Below, piece after piece: positions 24,583 through 32,204 of a stretch of DNA of 34,906 nucleotides. The position numbers and the translations under genes are program-made. The stretch comes from Bacillota bacterium (GTDB lineage Bacteria; Planctomycetota; UBA8108; UBA1146): contig QNYK01000007.1 of the NCBI GenBank assembly GCA_003973385.1, positions 1 to 34,906 on the forward strand. Reading direction: 5' to 3'. The notes beneath the pieces were generated by a model. The model was not told the origin of the DNA and searched no databases. It saw only the letters and a list, made by a program, of their open reading frames with translations. Positions within the stretch are counted from its first letter, which is position 1. Each line of letters begins with the position of its first letter.

Positions 24583-24666
24583 CCTCGTCAGCCCTCTGAG
24601 CACCCTTCGGGTCTGCATGAATATGATCTGCTTCAGGCCTTCGCTCACGCGGGATAGGGTCCTGCA

Positions 24667-25134
24667 ATGCTGAAAACCGAGAAGGACTACTCTGATCCCT
24701 TCGTCAGGCAGTTGAGCCTGTTTCTGGACAATCGAGTGGGCAAGTTACGCGAGGTTCTGCGTCATCTGACCAGTGAGGACATCTTCGTACACGCCCTCTC
24801 TGTCGTGGACAGTGCCGACCACGCCATCGTCAGGCTGGTCGTCGACCGGGTCGAGACCTCTCACAAGGTACTTCTCGAAAAAGGAGTACCCACCTCCATC
24901 AACCAGATCCTGGCCGTCGAGGTCCCCAATGAGCGTGCAGGGATTCGAATGATCTGCCGCAGCCTCATTCAGGCAGAGATCAACATCCACTACGCATATC
25001 CGATGCTCACGAGACCACACGGTTTCGGTGTGTTGATCATGCATGTCGATGAGAACGACACGGCTCTCGACCTGCTCAAGCGAGACGGATTCAATTGCCT
25101 CGATGAAAGTGACATGGGGCTTGCAGGAATCTAG
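24667..25134 (+). CDS. Double ACT-domain protein
   Basis: 155 residues. Two ACT-type regulatory domains: one at about 13-75 (QLSLFLDNRVGKLREVLRHL, a typical ACT start), another at about 82-148 (AVEVPNERAGIRMICRSLIQAEINI). There is no enzymatic domain. Such stand-alone ACT pairs usually bind amino acids and regulate a partner; the partner is unknown here. The ATG at 24667 follows AGGG by 7 nt. It is convergent with the structured RNA at 25171-25347. Confidence 0.85.
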   Translation: MLKTEKDYSDPFVRQLSLFLDNRVGKLREVLRHLTSEDIFVHALSVVDSADHAIVRLVVDRVETSHKVLLEKGVPTSINQILAVEVPNERAGIRMICRSLIQAEINIHYAYPMLTRPHGFGVLIMHVDENDTALDLLKRDGFNCLDESDMGLAGI

Positions 25135-25170
25135 CACGGTGCTGTGCATCGAGTTTCTCGGCCATCATGT

Positions 25171-25210
25171 AATAAGAAAACCCCCCGGCCCGAGGAGTCA
25201 GGCCGGAGGG
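25171..25210 (-). terminator. Intrinsic terminator, leftward
   Basis: On the minus strand a 10-bp GC stem (CCCTCCGGCC with GGCCGGGGGG, one mismatch, 10-nt loop) is followed at once by TTTTCTTATT. It ends the minus-strand transcript that includes the structured stretch upstream. There is no T-run on the plus side, so the direction is clear. Confidence 0.8.
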
Positions 25211-25347
25211 TGCGAGGACCCAGGCGAGGCCTGAGGTCCACATCGTCCCCCGCTTCTCCCACGAAGATCCTGCAAGCCCGAAGGCTGCCGGTGGTACAGG
25301 GCGCACTGCCGAAGCCGTGTCAGGAGACGTCCCCCGAAGTCTGCCTG
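25171..25347 (-). ncRNA. Candidate structured RNA (independent sRNA or 3' UTR)
   Basis: Five hairpins in about 175 nt, read on the minus strand. H1 (25347-25321): CAGG-(C)-AGAC pairs with GTCT-CCTG. H2 (25319-25304): CAC/GTG and GC/GC around UUCG. H3 (25288-25272): GCAGCC-UUCG-GGC(U)UGC. H4 (25239-25216): GGACC-(U)-CAGGC, loop CUC, GCCUG-GGUCC. The last is the terminator. CUUCGG occurs three times on this strand, typical of structural RNAs. No frame on either strand looks coding. It does not match the conserved cores I know for RNase P, tmRNA or SRP RNA; 6S RNA cannot be excluded. It could instead be the 3' UTR of the cytochrome gene, about 200 nt upstream. Confidence 0.5.
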
Positions 25348-25552
25348 AATCGCCTTTGCACCGGAGAGAAACTCAAGTGATGTCCAAGATACCCATCCAT
25401 GGAAATTCGGCTACCCCTGCCGAGACGTCAGAGGAAGGTGACATCCGAAGTCATGCCCAGCACCGTGACAATGGTGATGTCGGTGGTTCCTCAGATGCAG
25501 GAATCACTTCGTTGGGAGGAGAGTCAGGTCGAATGAAAGCCATGAATGACCC

Positions 25553-26242
25553 TCATTCTGGTCCAGAAACACCCGACTTCACGCCTTCGATGGCGAGCTG
25601 GATGACATAACTGGCTAACTGGTCGATCTCCTCCGGCTTGAGTACCTGGAGAGGCATCTTCGCATCGGCATTGTCGAAGGTGGGATAACTCAGGTATCCG
25701 TGGAGCCAGATCGACATCTTGCGTAGTTGATCTGGCTCGGCCTCGATGGAGTTGAAGAGATCTACTCTGGTCTGGTAGCGATCGGGATCATCTGCTTGCA
25801 GCCGTGCCAGATGCTCCGAGATGGTGTTCATTCTTTCGAGGCGGCGAACAGAGACCTGGAGCAGCGGAGGCTGGAGGATGCCCCCTCTACCATCCACCTT
25901 GTGACAGAGGATGCAGCGTCTCTTCGCCACCAGGTGACCCAGTTTCGCCCTCATCTGAAATGCGGGATCTTCCAGCAGGCGGAGCGATGGCAGATTTCCC
26001 GATACCTCAACTACTGTCGATTCATCGGCGGCAGTCAGCCCCACATCTTCAGTGGCATCGAGGTCATCCTTTGAGCCCACGCCGTTGTGATCCTGTACTG
26101 TGGATTTCACTTCTGGGGCGACATCCGGATCAGTAATACCAGTGGGAGATACGGGCAGTTGTTCCTTGCCGCAGGATACAACCGTGGCAAGTAACAGCAT
26201 CGGGATGATCCGAACCCTGCAATTGACACGCAACTGGCCCAT
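25553..26242 (-). CDS. Lipoprotein-type monoheme cytochrome c
   Basis: 229 residues. The ATG at 26242 is chosen because GGAGG lies just upstream; a further ATG at 26257 overlaps that site. The N-terminus has basic residues, a hydrophobic stretch and a possible lipobox ending at Cys24 (TVVSC), suggesting a membrane-tethered periplasmic protein. After an acidic linker comes the heme site C110-I-L-C113-H114, followed by KVDGRGG. A likely axial Met is in DAKMPLQVLKPEEI, then the typical final helix LASYVIQL. A small electron carrier, partner unknown. It is divergent from the predicted selenoprotein, with 104 bp between starts. Confidence 0.85.
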   Translation of the reverse strand: MGQLRVNCRVRIIPMLLLATVVSCGKEQLPVSPTGITDPDVAPEVKSTVQDHNGVGSKDDLDATEDVGLTAADESTVVEVSGNLPSLRLLEDPAFQMRAKLGHLVAKRRCILCHKVDGRGGILQPPLLQVSVRRLERMNTISEHLARLQADDPDRYQTRVDLFNSIEAEPDQLRKMSIWLHGYLSYPTFDNADAKMPLQVLKPEEIDQLASYVIQLAIEGVKSGVSGPE

Positions 26243-26346
26243 CTGCTTTTCCTCCATTCAGATAGCCTAATCTCAGGTCGATTTGGCGCAAGTTCATCGC
26301 ATTTATTGCACCAGATCAATGCTATCGTGTCCCGAAAGGAGATGTC

Positions 26347-27444
26347 ATGACCGCATTGATTCTCGCACTGTTTCTTCAAGCAACTCCGACTACCGAGAGC
26401 ACCGTTCTCATGGCCCTGAGTCCAGAATTGTCGGTGGGGTTCTACGCATCAGAACTGGACGAGGTCAGCGAACTGGAGGAACTTCACGATACCGAGGCAA
26501 ATGGCGCCAACCGGAGGGAAGTGGCGAGTAAATTCCTGCCGCGATTCGAAGAGATGGCAACAAGACTGGCGGGTTCAGAGCAGGGCCTCGGGGCAGAACT
26601 CTGGATACTCAGAAATCACTGGTGGAAACGGGCGCAAGGCACGATGGAGCAGGTTGCCATCGCTCACGCCACACGCCTGATCAAGACTTACAAGGACTCG
26701 CCCCAGCTGACCCGCATCGCGGAGTATTCCTATCTCTATGGCCGCGAGGGAATCACACCGCTGCTGGACCTCCTGATCGATGCCAGCCCACATGACAGGG
26801 TCGACGCCGCAGCCATTCACGCGCAGGCGAGCAGACTGCGAAGAAGCAAGGACAAGCCCCAGGCAGATGAAGCCAGGAGGTTACTGGAGCAGTTGCGCGA
26901 TCGATACGGCGATCTCGCCTTCCGTGACACCACCTATCGCGCCATCGCAACTGCGATGCTATCCCCCCACTCCCCCGATGCGCTGGAGGTGGGGAAAATT
27001 GCTCCTGAAATCAGCGGCGTGGATGTCACAGGATCTGCAGTCCAGCTCTCCGATCACCGTGGAAAAATCGTACTGCTAGACTTCTGGGGTGACTGGTGAG
27101 GGCCTTGCAGGGCGATGTACCCACACGAGCGGTCGCTCGTGGAGAAGCACTCTGACCAGTTCGTCATTCTGGGTGTCAACTCGGATCGAAGCAGAGATAA
27201 ACTCCGGGAGGCGATGAAGCGTGAGAACATCACCTGGAACTCCTTCTACGACGGAGGAGGAACGGGAGGACCCATCGCGACGAGCTGGGGAGTACGCGGT
27301 TGGCCGACAATTTACCTGATCGATGCAGAGGGGGTGATCCGGTTCAAGGATGTCCGGGGTGATAGCCTCGATTCTGCACTTGAGCAGTTGCTCTCGGAGA
27401 TGGGTGTCGAACCCATTCCACCGCCGAGAAAAACTGCCCTCTGA
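26347..27444 (+). CDS. TlpA/ResA-like thioredoxin with UGPC active site (predicted selenoprotein)
   Basis: 365 residues if the TGA at 27097-27099 is read as selenocysteine. A short hydrophobic N-terminus (TALILALFLQA) suggests export. Residues about 20-210 are helical and unrecognised. A TlpA-like thioredoxin domain starts near 217: GKIAPEISGVDVTG, GKIVLLDFWGDW, then Sec251-G-P-Cys254-R, and later SWGVRGWPTIYLID with the cis-Pro. The frame is open on both sides of the TGA, and conservation continues exactly through it; in relatives this position is the first Cys of WCGPC. A hairpin fitting a bacterial SECIS follows. The ATG has AAAGGAG upstream. Alternatives are a TGC-to-TGA mutation or a sequencing error. 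Confidence 0.82.
27097..27142 (+). promoter_or_regulatory. Putative bacterial SECIS element (with the Sec TGA)
   Basis: Stem CACGAGC (27124-27130), loop GGTC (27131-27134), stem GCTCGTG (27135-27141), with an outer C-G pair past a bulged A. The loop begins 31 nt after the TGA and has G in its first two positions. The published bacterial SECIS model requires a G among the first two loop bases and 16-37 nt spacing, so both rules are met. The GGUC also occurs in the E. coli fdhF SECIS loop. It would recruit SelB with Sec-tRNA. Confidence 0.7.
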
Positions 27445-27448
27445 AGCA

Positions 27449-28234
27449 TCACCTCGCGCTTTTTCCGGCACTGTCGCTTCGAAACCCGTCGCTTCGAAAC
27501 CCGTCGCTACGAAACCCGTTGCTTCGGAACCGGTCGCGGATTGTCAGTCGAAGGAGCGCTAGCAGCATCTTCAGTCCGTCACGGATGGGTCGCACTGAGC
27601 TTGACTCACCATCGGCCCACTCGATGGGTACCTCCTCGATGACCAACCCCCTGCGTCGAGCTTCCAGCAACAATTCGATGTCAAATGCAAACCCCTCCTC
27701 GACCATCTGTTCAAAAATCGGTGCCACCTGATCGCGCTGGAACGCCTTGCACCCGCATTGCGTGTCGCCGATCTGAAGTCGAGTTGTCATCCTCACGAGA
27801 AATCGAAATAGCGCTCCGAGCCAGGCTCTGAAGATCCCCTGAGAAATCTCGATCTTCGATCCTGCCTGGTGCCTGGACCCACACGCCAGATCTGCTCCCG
27901 CATCCAGTGCAGCGAGTAAGCGGGCAATCATCTGCGGTTGTGCTGAAAGATCCACATCGAGAAATGCAATCTGCCCTCCTCGCGCAATCAGCACTCCATG
28001 GCGGACTGCAGCACCTTTACCTCGGGAACGATCCAGTCTCTCGAGGCGCAGCCTCGAGTCCTTGCTGAGTACAGATTCGAGTACAGTTTCAGGTGCATCC
28101 ACACAGCCATCGCTGACCACGATCAACTCCCCACCATCAGCTGGATCGTGTTTATCCAGGAACTGAAGCACTGCTTCCACCGTCCCCTCTAACAGGGACG
28201 CTCCATTTCGGACCGGAATTACTATCGAGAGCAA
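27449..28234 (-). CDS. Glycosyltransferase family 2 (polyprenyl-phosphate type)
   Basis: 261 residues from a TTG at 28234, which has GAGGAG 6 nt before it and puts the GT2 start LSIVIPVRNGASLLEG at the N-terminus. Longer frames add unrelated sequence and run into the patatin gene region. Motifs: VVSDGCVDAPE, RGKGAAVRHG, the metal-site FLDVDLSA (DxD), and DTQCGCKAFQRD, typical of dolichyl/undecaprenyl-phosphate glucosyl- or mannosyltransferases (DPM1-like). There is no C-terminal membrane part. The C-terminal tail is a basic repeat (G-F-R-S-D) encoded by a 15-bp tandem repeat. It is convergent with the selenoprotein gene, with 4 bp between stops. Confidence 0.88.
   Translation of the reverse strand: MLSIVIPVRNGASLLEGTVEAVLQFLDKHDPADGGELIVVSDGCVDAPETVLESVLSKDSRLRLERLDRSRGKGAAVRHGVLIARGGQIAFLDVDLSAQPQMIARLLAALDAGADLACGSRHQAGSKIEISQGIFRAWLGALFRFLVRMTTRLQIGDTQCGCKAFQRDQVAPIFEQMVEEGFAFDIELLLEARRRGLVIEEVPIEWADGESSSVRPIRDGLKMLLALLRLTIRDRFRSNGFRSDGFRSDGFRSDSAGKSAR
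27473..27532 (-). repeat. 15-bp coding tandem repeat, four units
   Basis: Units of the form GTCGCTTCGAAACCC (plus strand) at 27473, 27488, 27503 and 27518; the first two are identical. In the glycosyltransferase frame they encode G-F-R-S-D repeats in the last 30 residues. The repeat lies close to both convergent stop codons. Confidence 0.9.
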
Positions 28235-28441
28235 CGCGTTCTCCTCGCAGTTACCGGTGACAAGCCAGCAGGGTATGGAGATGTCTTCTGCTGAGACCGC
28301 TCCACAAGCAGATGAGGGCACACCGAACTGCTCCGGGCAAGCCCGACATCCTGCCCGATCGTCGGATGTGCCGAATTCTCCAGAAGATGCGATTCTTTCA
28401 TCGGATCCTGGATGTAAAGAAAACCCGGGTTGGAGTGGCAG

Positions 28442-29605
28442 ATGGAAACGGAAAACAGGGTCGGCCTCGTTCTCGGAGGTGGTGGAGCGCGTTCTGCCTA
28501 CCAGGCCGGATTCCTGCGCTATATCGCCAGAAGGCTGCCCCATTTCCGCTTCTCAATTCTCAGCGGCACTTCAGCTGGCGCCATCAATGCCGTTCAACTT
28601 GCGCGACACCGAGGAACCTTCGGGGAGTGCATGGAAGATCTCCGCAAACTCTGGGCTGGCTTGACGATGGACCAGGTCTTCGATGCGAATACCGGATCCC
28701 TTGCCGGGATGGTGGCACGTTGGGGACTGCGATTGATCAGCGGTGGATCATCTTTTTCTCCCACCACACGCGGTCTTGTCGACACCACCCCACTCAGAAA
28801 TTTCCTGTGCCGCGAAACCGATTGCTTACCCAACGGGAAGATCCCAGGAATCGAGGAGAATCTCCTTCGAGGGCGGCTGCATTCCCTTGCGATCACGACG
28901 ACCGATTACACTACAGGCAGATCCGTCACCTGGATTCACGGAAACAACACCAACGCATGGAATCGGACCTATCGTGAAGGCGTCGAGACCAAGATCAGAC
29001 TCGACCACATCATGGCCTCCAGTTCGATCCCGATCATCTTTCCTGCGATCAAGATCGGCGACTCCTGGCATGGTGACGGCGGAGTTCGGCAGACCACCCC
29101 CCTCTCCCCTGCGATGCATCTGGGAGCAAACCGGATCCTGGCGATCTCGACCAAGAACCTGCCGGAGGGTATCGATCCGGTGAGGTCCTCTGCGCGTGGA
29201 TACCCACCTCCAGCCCAGGTCGCTGGTGTATTGATGAATGCTGTCTTCCTCGACGCCCTCGAGTTCGATTCTGCGACCACACAACGGTTCAATTCCCTGC
29301 TGAAAAAATTACCCGTAGAGGAGAGATGTGGCCTTCGCCCTGTAGACCTGCTCACTGCCAGACCGAGCGAGGATCTGGGAATCCTGGCCGCCAACTTCGA
29401 GCCGCGTTTGCCGGGACCCTTTCGATTTCTTGAGCGGGGTCTCGGAACCCAGGAGACCGATAACCACGATTTACTGTCGCTATTGATGTTCCAACCCGAA
29501 TACATCGAGGCGTTGCTGTCACTCGGTGAAGCCGATGCGAAGTCTCGCGCCGATGAGGTGATCCCATTCCTCACCGGCGAGGTGAAGGCCGCCGTTCAGG
29601 TCTAG
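28442..29605 (+). CDS. Patatin-like phospholipase
   Basis: 387 residues; the ATG at 28442 has GGAG about 6 nt before it. Lipid acyl hydrolase fold with the full catalytic set: oxyanion loop GGGGARSAYQAG (12-23), nucleophile elbow GTSAGAIN with Ser44, and catalytic Asp212 in HGDGGVRQTTPLSPA. The C-terminal half (LPVEERCGLRPVDLL, then PGPFRFLERGLG) is typical of bacterial cytosolic patatins of the RssA-like group. No signal peptide. It is divergent from the glycosyltransferase; the spacer 28235-28441 shows no gene. The stop overlaps the next, convergent gene. Confidence 0.93.
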   Translation: METENRVGLVLGGGGARSAYQAGFLRYIARRLPHFRFSILSGTSAGAINAVQLARHRGTFGECMEDLRKLWAGLTMDQVFDANTGSLAGMVARWGLRLISGGSSFSPTTRGLVDTTPLRNFLCRETDCLPNGKIPGIEENLLRGRLHSLAITTTDYTTGRSVTWIHGNNTNAWNRTYREGVETKIRLDHIMASSSIPIIFPAIKIGDSWHGDGGVRQTTPLSPAMHLGANRILAISTKNLPEGIDPVRSSARGYPPPAQVAGVLMNAVFLDALEFDSATTQRFNSLLKKLPVEERCGLRPVDLLTARPSEDLGILAANFEPRLPGPFRFLERGLGTQETDNHDLLSLLMFQPEYIEALLSLGEADAKSRADEVIPFLTGEVKAAVQV

Positions 29606-30015
29606 TTCCGCACGGTCTTCACCTTGAAATTACGCGTATTCTGCAATTCAATCCGTACCGCATTCTGGGTTGAATCCGGGACCACAACATTTCTCACCAC
29701 ACCCTCTCCATCCTGATACCAGAAGACGGAAGACTCTCCGTTTCCGGTAATTCCGACCAGGTTGCCGTAGTGTTGAGGCACGAGCAGCTGGGTACGATCC
29801 TCTTCATGACGCTTCATCTGTCGTGGCTTTCCTAGCGCGGTCACCCCTATGGAGATCTCGAAACTCTCCCTGACACTTTCCGACTCCCACGCTCCGATCA
29901 GGTTCTCGTAATCCGCAAGAGCGAGGCCGTTGTTGGCCGCTCCCGGGATCCACGCTCCCAGCAGTAGCACCGCGAGGCCCAGTACCAGGTACCCTGGAGT
30001 ACGATAATTTCTCAT
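29602..30015 (-). CDS. Small secreted protein of unknown function
   Basis: 137 residues. A signal peptide or anchor at about 8-25 (YLVLGLAVLLLGAWIPGAA) is followed by a small domain probably rich in beta strands: ENLIGAWESESVRESFEISI, then RTQLLVPQHYGNLVGITG, SSVFWYQDGEGVVRNVVV. The pattern (IGxW near the start, repeated strands) resembles lipocalin-like small exported proteins, but I cannot name a family. The ATG at 30015 has AAAGGTGAGC upstream. Its stop shares the tetranucleotide CTAG with the patatin stop. Confidence 0.7.
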   Translation of the reverse strand: MRNYRTPGYLVLGLAVLLLGAWIPGAANNGLALADYENLIGAWESESVRESFEISIGVTALGKPRQMKRHEEDRTQLLVPQHYGNLVGITGNGESSVFWYQDGEGVVRNVVVPDSTQNAVRIELQNTRNFKVKTVRN

Positions 30016-30177
30016 CACTGCTCACCTTTCATCTGTGGCAATAGCCGCTGATCTGTTGCTGTTTCTTCCAAAATAGTGCCCCATATCGGTGCCAGGGGAA
30101 GTCGCAATCGCCAGTAGGCTTGCCTGAAGCCTCGATTGCACCGACGATGCGCACTGTACCCTGACAATGGAGGCACC

Positions 30178-31269
30178 ATGCAGATGACGATCACAACCTC
30201 GCTCTTGTTCCTCGGATCTCTACTGCTGTCGACTTTCGCAGATGAGCCGGACAGGAAAGCGCAGCAGGCCACTGTTTCATTCTGGAATCTGGAGAACCTT
30301 TTCGACTTCGAGGATGACCCGGATAACCCTGGCGACGACGAATTCTTGCCCGAAATGGAGTGGGACGAGGCGAGGTACCTGAGGAAACTCGACCATCTGG
30401 CGCGCGCAGTCGATTCGCTCGATACCCAGCTGCTTGCGGTCTGTGAGGTGGAGAACCGCAGGGTGCTGGAAGATCTGGTATCGCAGCCGATTCTTGCCGA
30501 GCAGGGCTGGTCCATCGCTCACCTCGATTCCCCGGATCGTCGCGGAATCGACCTCGCACTGCTGTACCGGGCACCCTTCTCGATGGCAGGGGCACCGGTA
30601 CTGCACCCCATCGATCTCGGCACCGGGGCAGCTCCCACCAGGGGGGTTCTGGAAGTGCCGATGATGGCCGGAGGGCAGCCACTGTGGGTGCTCGTCAATC
30701 ACTGGCCATCTCGCTATGGAGGAGCAGAGAAGAGCGCTCCCAGGCGTGCTGCAGCGGCTCAGACGGTGCGCCAGATCGTCGACCAGCGCCTCGCAGTGGA
30801 GACCCACAGCGACATTCTCATCGTCGGAGATCTCAACGACGATCCCTGGGACGATTCAGTCCGCAGGGAGTTGAATGCGGTGCGCGAACTGCGAAGCGTC
30901 GTCCACCCCGCCAACCTTCAGCCGGGTCGGGATGGAAAGTATTCCCCTCGCCTGTGGAATCCATCCTGGTCCTTTGCCGCCGGTTCCGACACGGGGACCT
31001 ATTACTACTGGAATGACTGGAGCTGGAACTGTTTCGACCAGGTCATCGTCAGCCCGGGAATGCTCGATGAAACCGGGATCAGCCTGGTCTCGGGCTCGAT
31101 CGAGGTTCATTGCCCCGAGTTTCTGCGCGATTCTCAGAAGAATGCCTTCAGACCGGCTCGGTTCCGCAAATTCAGGGGCAACTGGGAAGAGGGCTACAGT
31201 GATCATTTCCCGGTAAAAGCACGGATCAGGATCGAAATAGCCACAACAGAAGCAAAAAAGGACGGTTGA
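30178..31269 (+). CDS. Secreted endonuclease/exonuclease/phosphatase family protein
   Basis: 363 residues; the ATG at 30178 has GGAGG upstream. A signal peptide (about 3-20, TITTSLLFLGSLLLSTFA) points to export. EEP-superfamily motifs in order: VSFWNLENLFD, LLAVCEVEN (metal-binding Glu), LVNHWPSR (catalytic His), LIVGDLNDDPWDDS, and the final GYSDHFPV (SDH with Pro). This resembles bacterial extracellular nucleases or phosphodiesterases of the DNase-I-like fold. The substrate is not predictable. It appears to be a single transcription unit. Confidence 0.9.
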   Translation: MQMTITTSLLFLGSLLLSTFADEPDRKAQQATVSFWNLENLFDFEDDPDNPGDDEFLPEMEWDEARYLRKLDHLARAVDSLDTQLLAVCEVENRRVLEDLVSQPILAEQGWSIAHLDSPDRRGIDLALLYRAPFSMAGAPVLHPIDLGTGAAPTRGVLEVPMMAGGQPLWVLVNHWPSRYGGAEKSAPRRAAAAQTVRQIVDQRLAVETHSDILIVGDLNDDPWDDSVRRELNAVRELRSVVHPANLQPGRDGKYSPRLWNPSWSFAAGSDTGTYYYWNDWSWNCFDQVIVSPGMLDETGISLVSGSIEVHCPEFLRDSQKNAFRPARFRKFRGNWEEGYSDHFPVKARIRIEIATTEAKKDG

Positions 31270-31408
31270 TCCGGCAGTTCATTCCTGTTTCGATGACCCG
31301 GTTCTCCGATGGTCCGTCTGACCGACGGTCCCTGTTGGTATTTGCTCCGCGACGAGGTCCCGGCAGCAATCATTCAGTTACAAGACCCGAAAAGAGAAAG
31401 AGGTTTTC

Positions 31409-32071
31409 ATGTTTCCGCTGCTCCTGACACTGGTGATCGGAATGGGTACCCCGCCTGCCGACAAGGTTCCCACTGCCGAGTCCTATCCGCTCGACATCTG
31501 TGCTGTCTCCGGGAAGAAACTCGGATCGATGGGTAAAGCGATCGAAGTGGTCCACGAAGGGCGACAGGTGCGCTTCTGCTGCCAGGGATGCGTTCCCAAG
31601 TTCAATGCAGAACCGGCCAAGTTCTTCAAAATCATCGACAACAAGATCATCGAAGTCCAGAAAGCCAGCTATCCACTGGATACCTGTGTGCTATCCGGTG
31701 AGAAACTGGATGACAAGGCCAAGAGCTTCGTCGTCAACAATCGTCTCGTGCGCGTCTGCTGCGGCGGATGCGTTAAAAAGATCAAGGCGAAAGTCCCAGA
31801 GAAGATGTTCATGGAAATTGATAAGGCCATCATCAAGGCTCAGGCTAGCAAGTACCCGCTCGAAAACTGCGTCATCTCCGGGGAGCCCCTCGGAAGCATG
31901 GGTCCGGCCAAGAATGTGGTCGTCGGCAACACTCTCGTGAAGGTTTGCTGCAAGGGATGTATCTCCAAGGTGGCCCTCGATCCTGCCAAGTACATCCAGA
32001 TGTTGAAGGCCGCACCGAAGGGTGATAGCAAAGGCAAGAAGAAGGAAAAGCCCACTGCCAAAGGAGCTTGA
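31409..32071 (+). CDS. Exported protein with three TRASH-like cysteine repeats
   Basis: 220 residues; AAAGAGG before the ATG. A short hydrophobic start (FPLLLTLVIGMG) suggests export. Three repeats of about 60 residues each follow the form YPL-x2-C-x2-SG-x2-L, then a V-rich strand, then CC-x-GC-x2-K (FCCQGC, VCCGGC, VCCKGC) and a P-x-K segment. The spacing C-x25-C-x3-C in the first repeat is similar to TRASH/YHS-type metal-binding modules. The tail is Lys-rich. Probably binds a soft metal such as copper in the envelope; this is inferred from the ligands. It is followed by a strong terminator. Confidence 0.83.
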   Translation: MFPLLLTLVIGMGTPPADKVPTAESYPLDICAVSGKKLGSMGKAIEVVHEGRQVRFCCQGCVPKFNAEPAKFFKIIDNKIIEVQKASYPLDTCVLSGEKLDDKAKSFVVNNRLVRVCCGGCVKKIKAKVPEKMFMEIDKAIIKAQASKYPLENCVISGEPLGSMGPAKNVVVGNTLVKVCCKGCISKVALDPAKYIQMLKAAPKGDSKGKKKEKPTAKGA

Positions 32072-32100
32072 GCGCTTTTCCAGGACAATATTCGGCACAT

Positions 32101-32140
32101 GAGGCTCCACCCCCGGCCTGGGGGCGGAGCCTCCTTTCTT
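32101..32140 (+). terminator. Intrinsic terminator, rightward
   Basis: GAGGCTCC pairs with GGAGCCTC, continued by CCCCC/GGGGG past one A-C mismatch, with a 5-nt loop and CTTTCTT following. It ends the cysteine-repeat gene 30 bp after its stop. Confidence 0.8.
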
Positions 32141-32204
32141 CGAGATCACGGTTATTCTGCAACGATGTGCAGTAAGATGCTCGTGAAACCAGGAGGACAA
32201 CAAC

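Noticed and set aside
25201-25380. Plus-strand cobalamin riboswitch
   Set aside because: TCAGGAGAC and GTCCCCCGC recall cobalamin boxes, but the order and the B12 box do not fit, and the T-run and UUCG loops favour the minus strand.
25380-25610. Plus-strand ORF of 76 residues starting MSKIPIHGNSATP
   Set aside because: The ribosome site is weak and distant, the last 58 bases are antisense to the cytochrome gene, and no domain is recognisable. Its N-terminus faintly recalls FlgM but nothing else does.
26347-27099. The thioredoxin gene as a pseudogene or as two separate ORFs split by a stop
   Set aside because: Both halves are in the same frame, conservation crosses the TGA at the active-site position, and a SECIS-like hairpin follows. 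A selenocysteine codon explains this better, though a read error is not excluded.
28235-28543. N-terminal extension of the glycosyltransferase to 28543
   Set aside because: The extension is unrelated to GT2 proteins and overlaps the patatin start. The TTG at 28234 has a good ribosome site exactly before the GT2 core.
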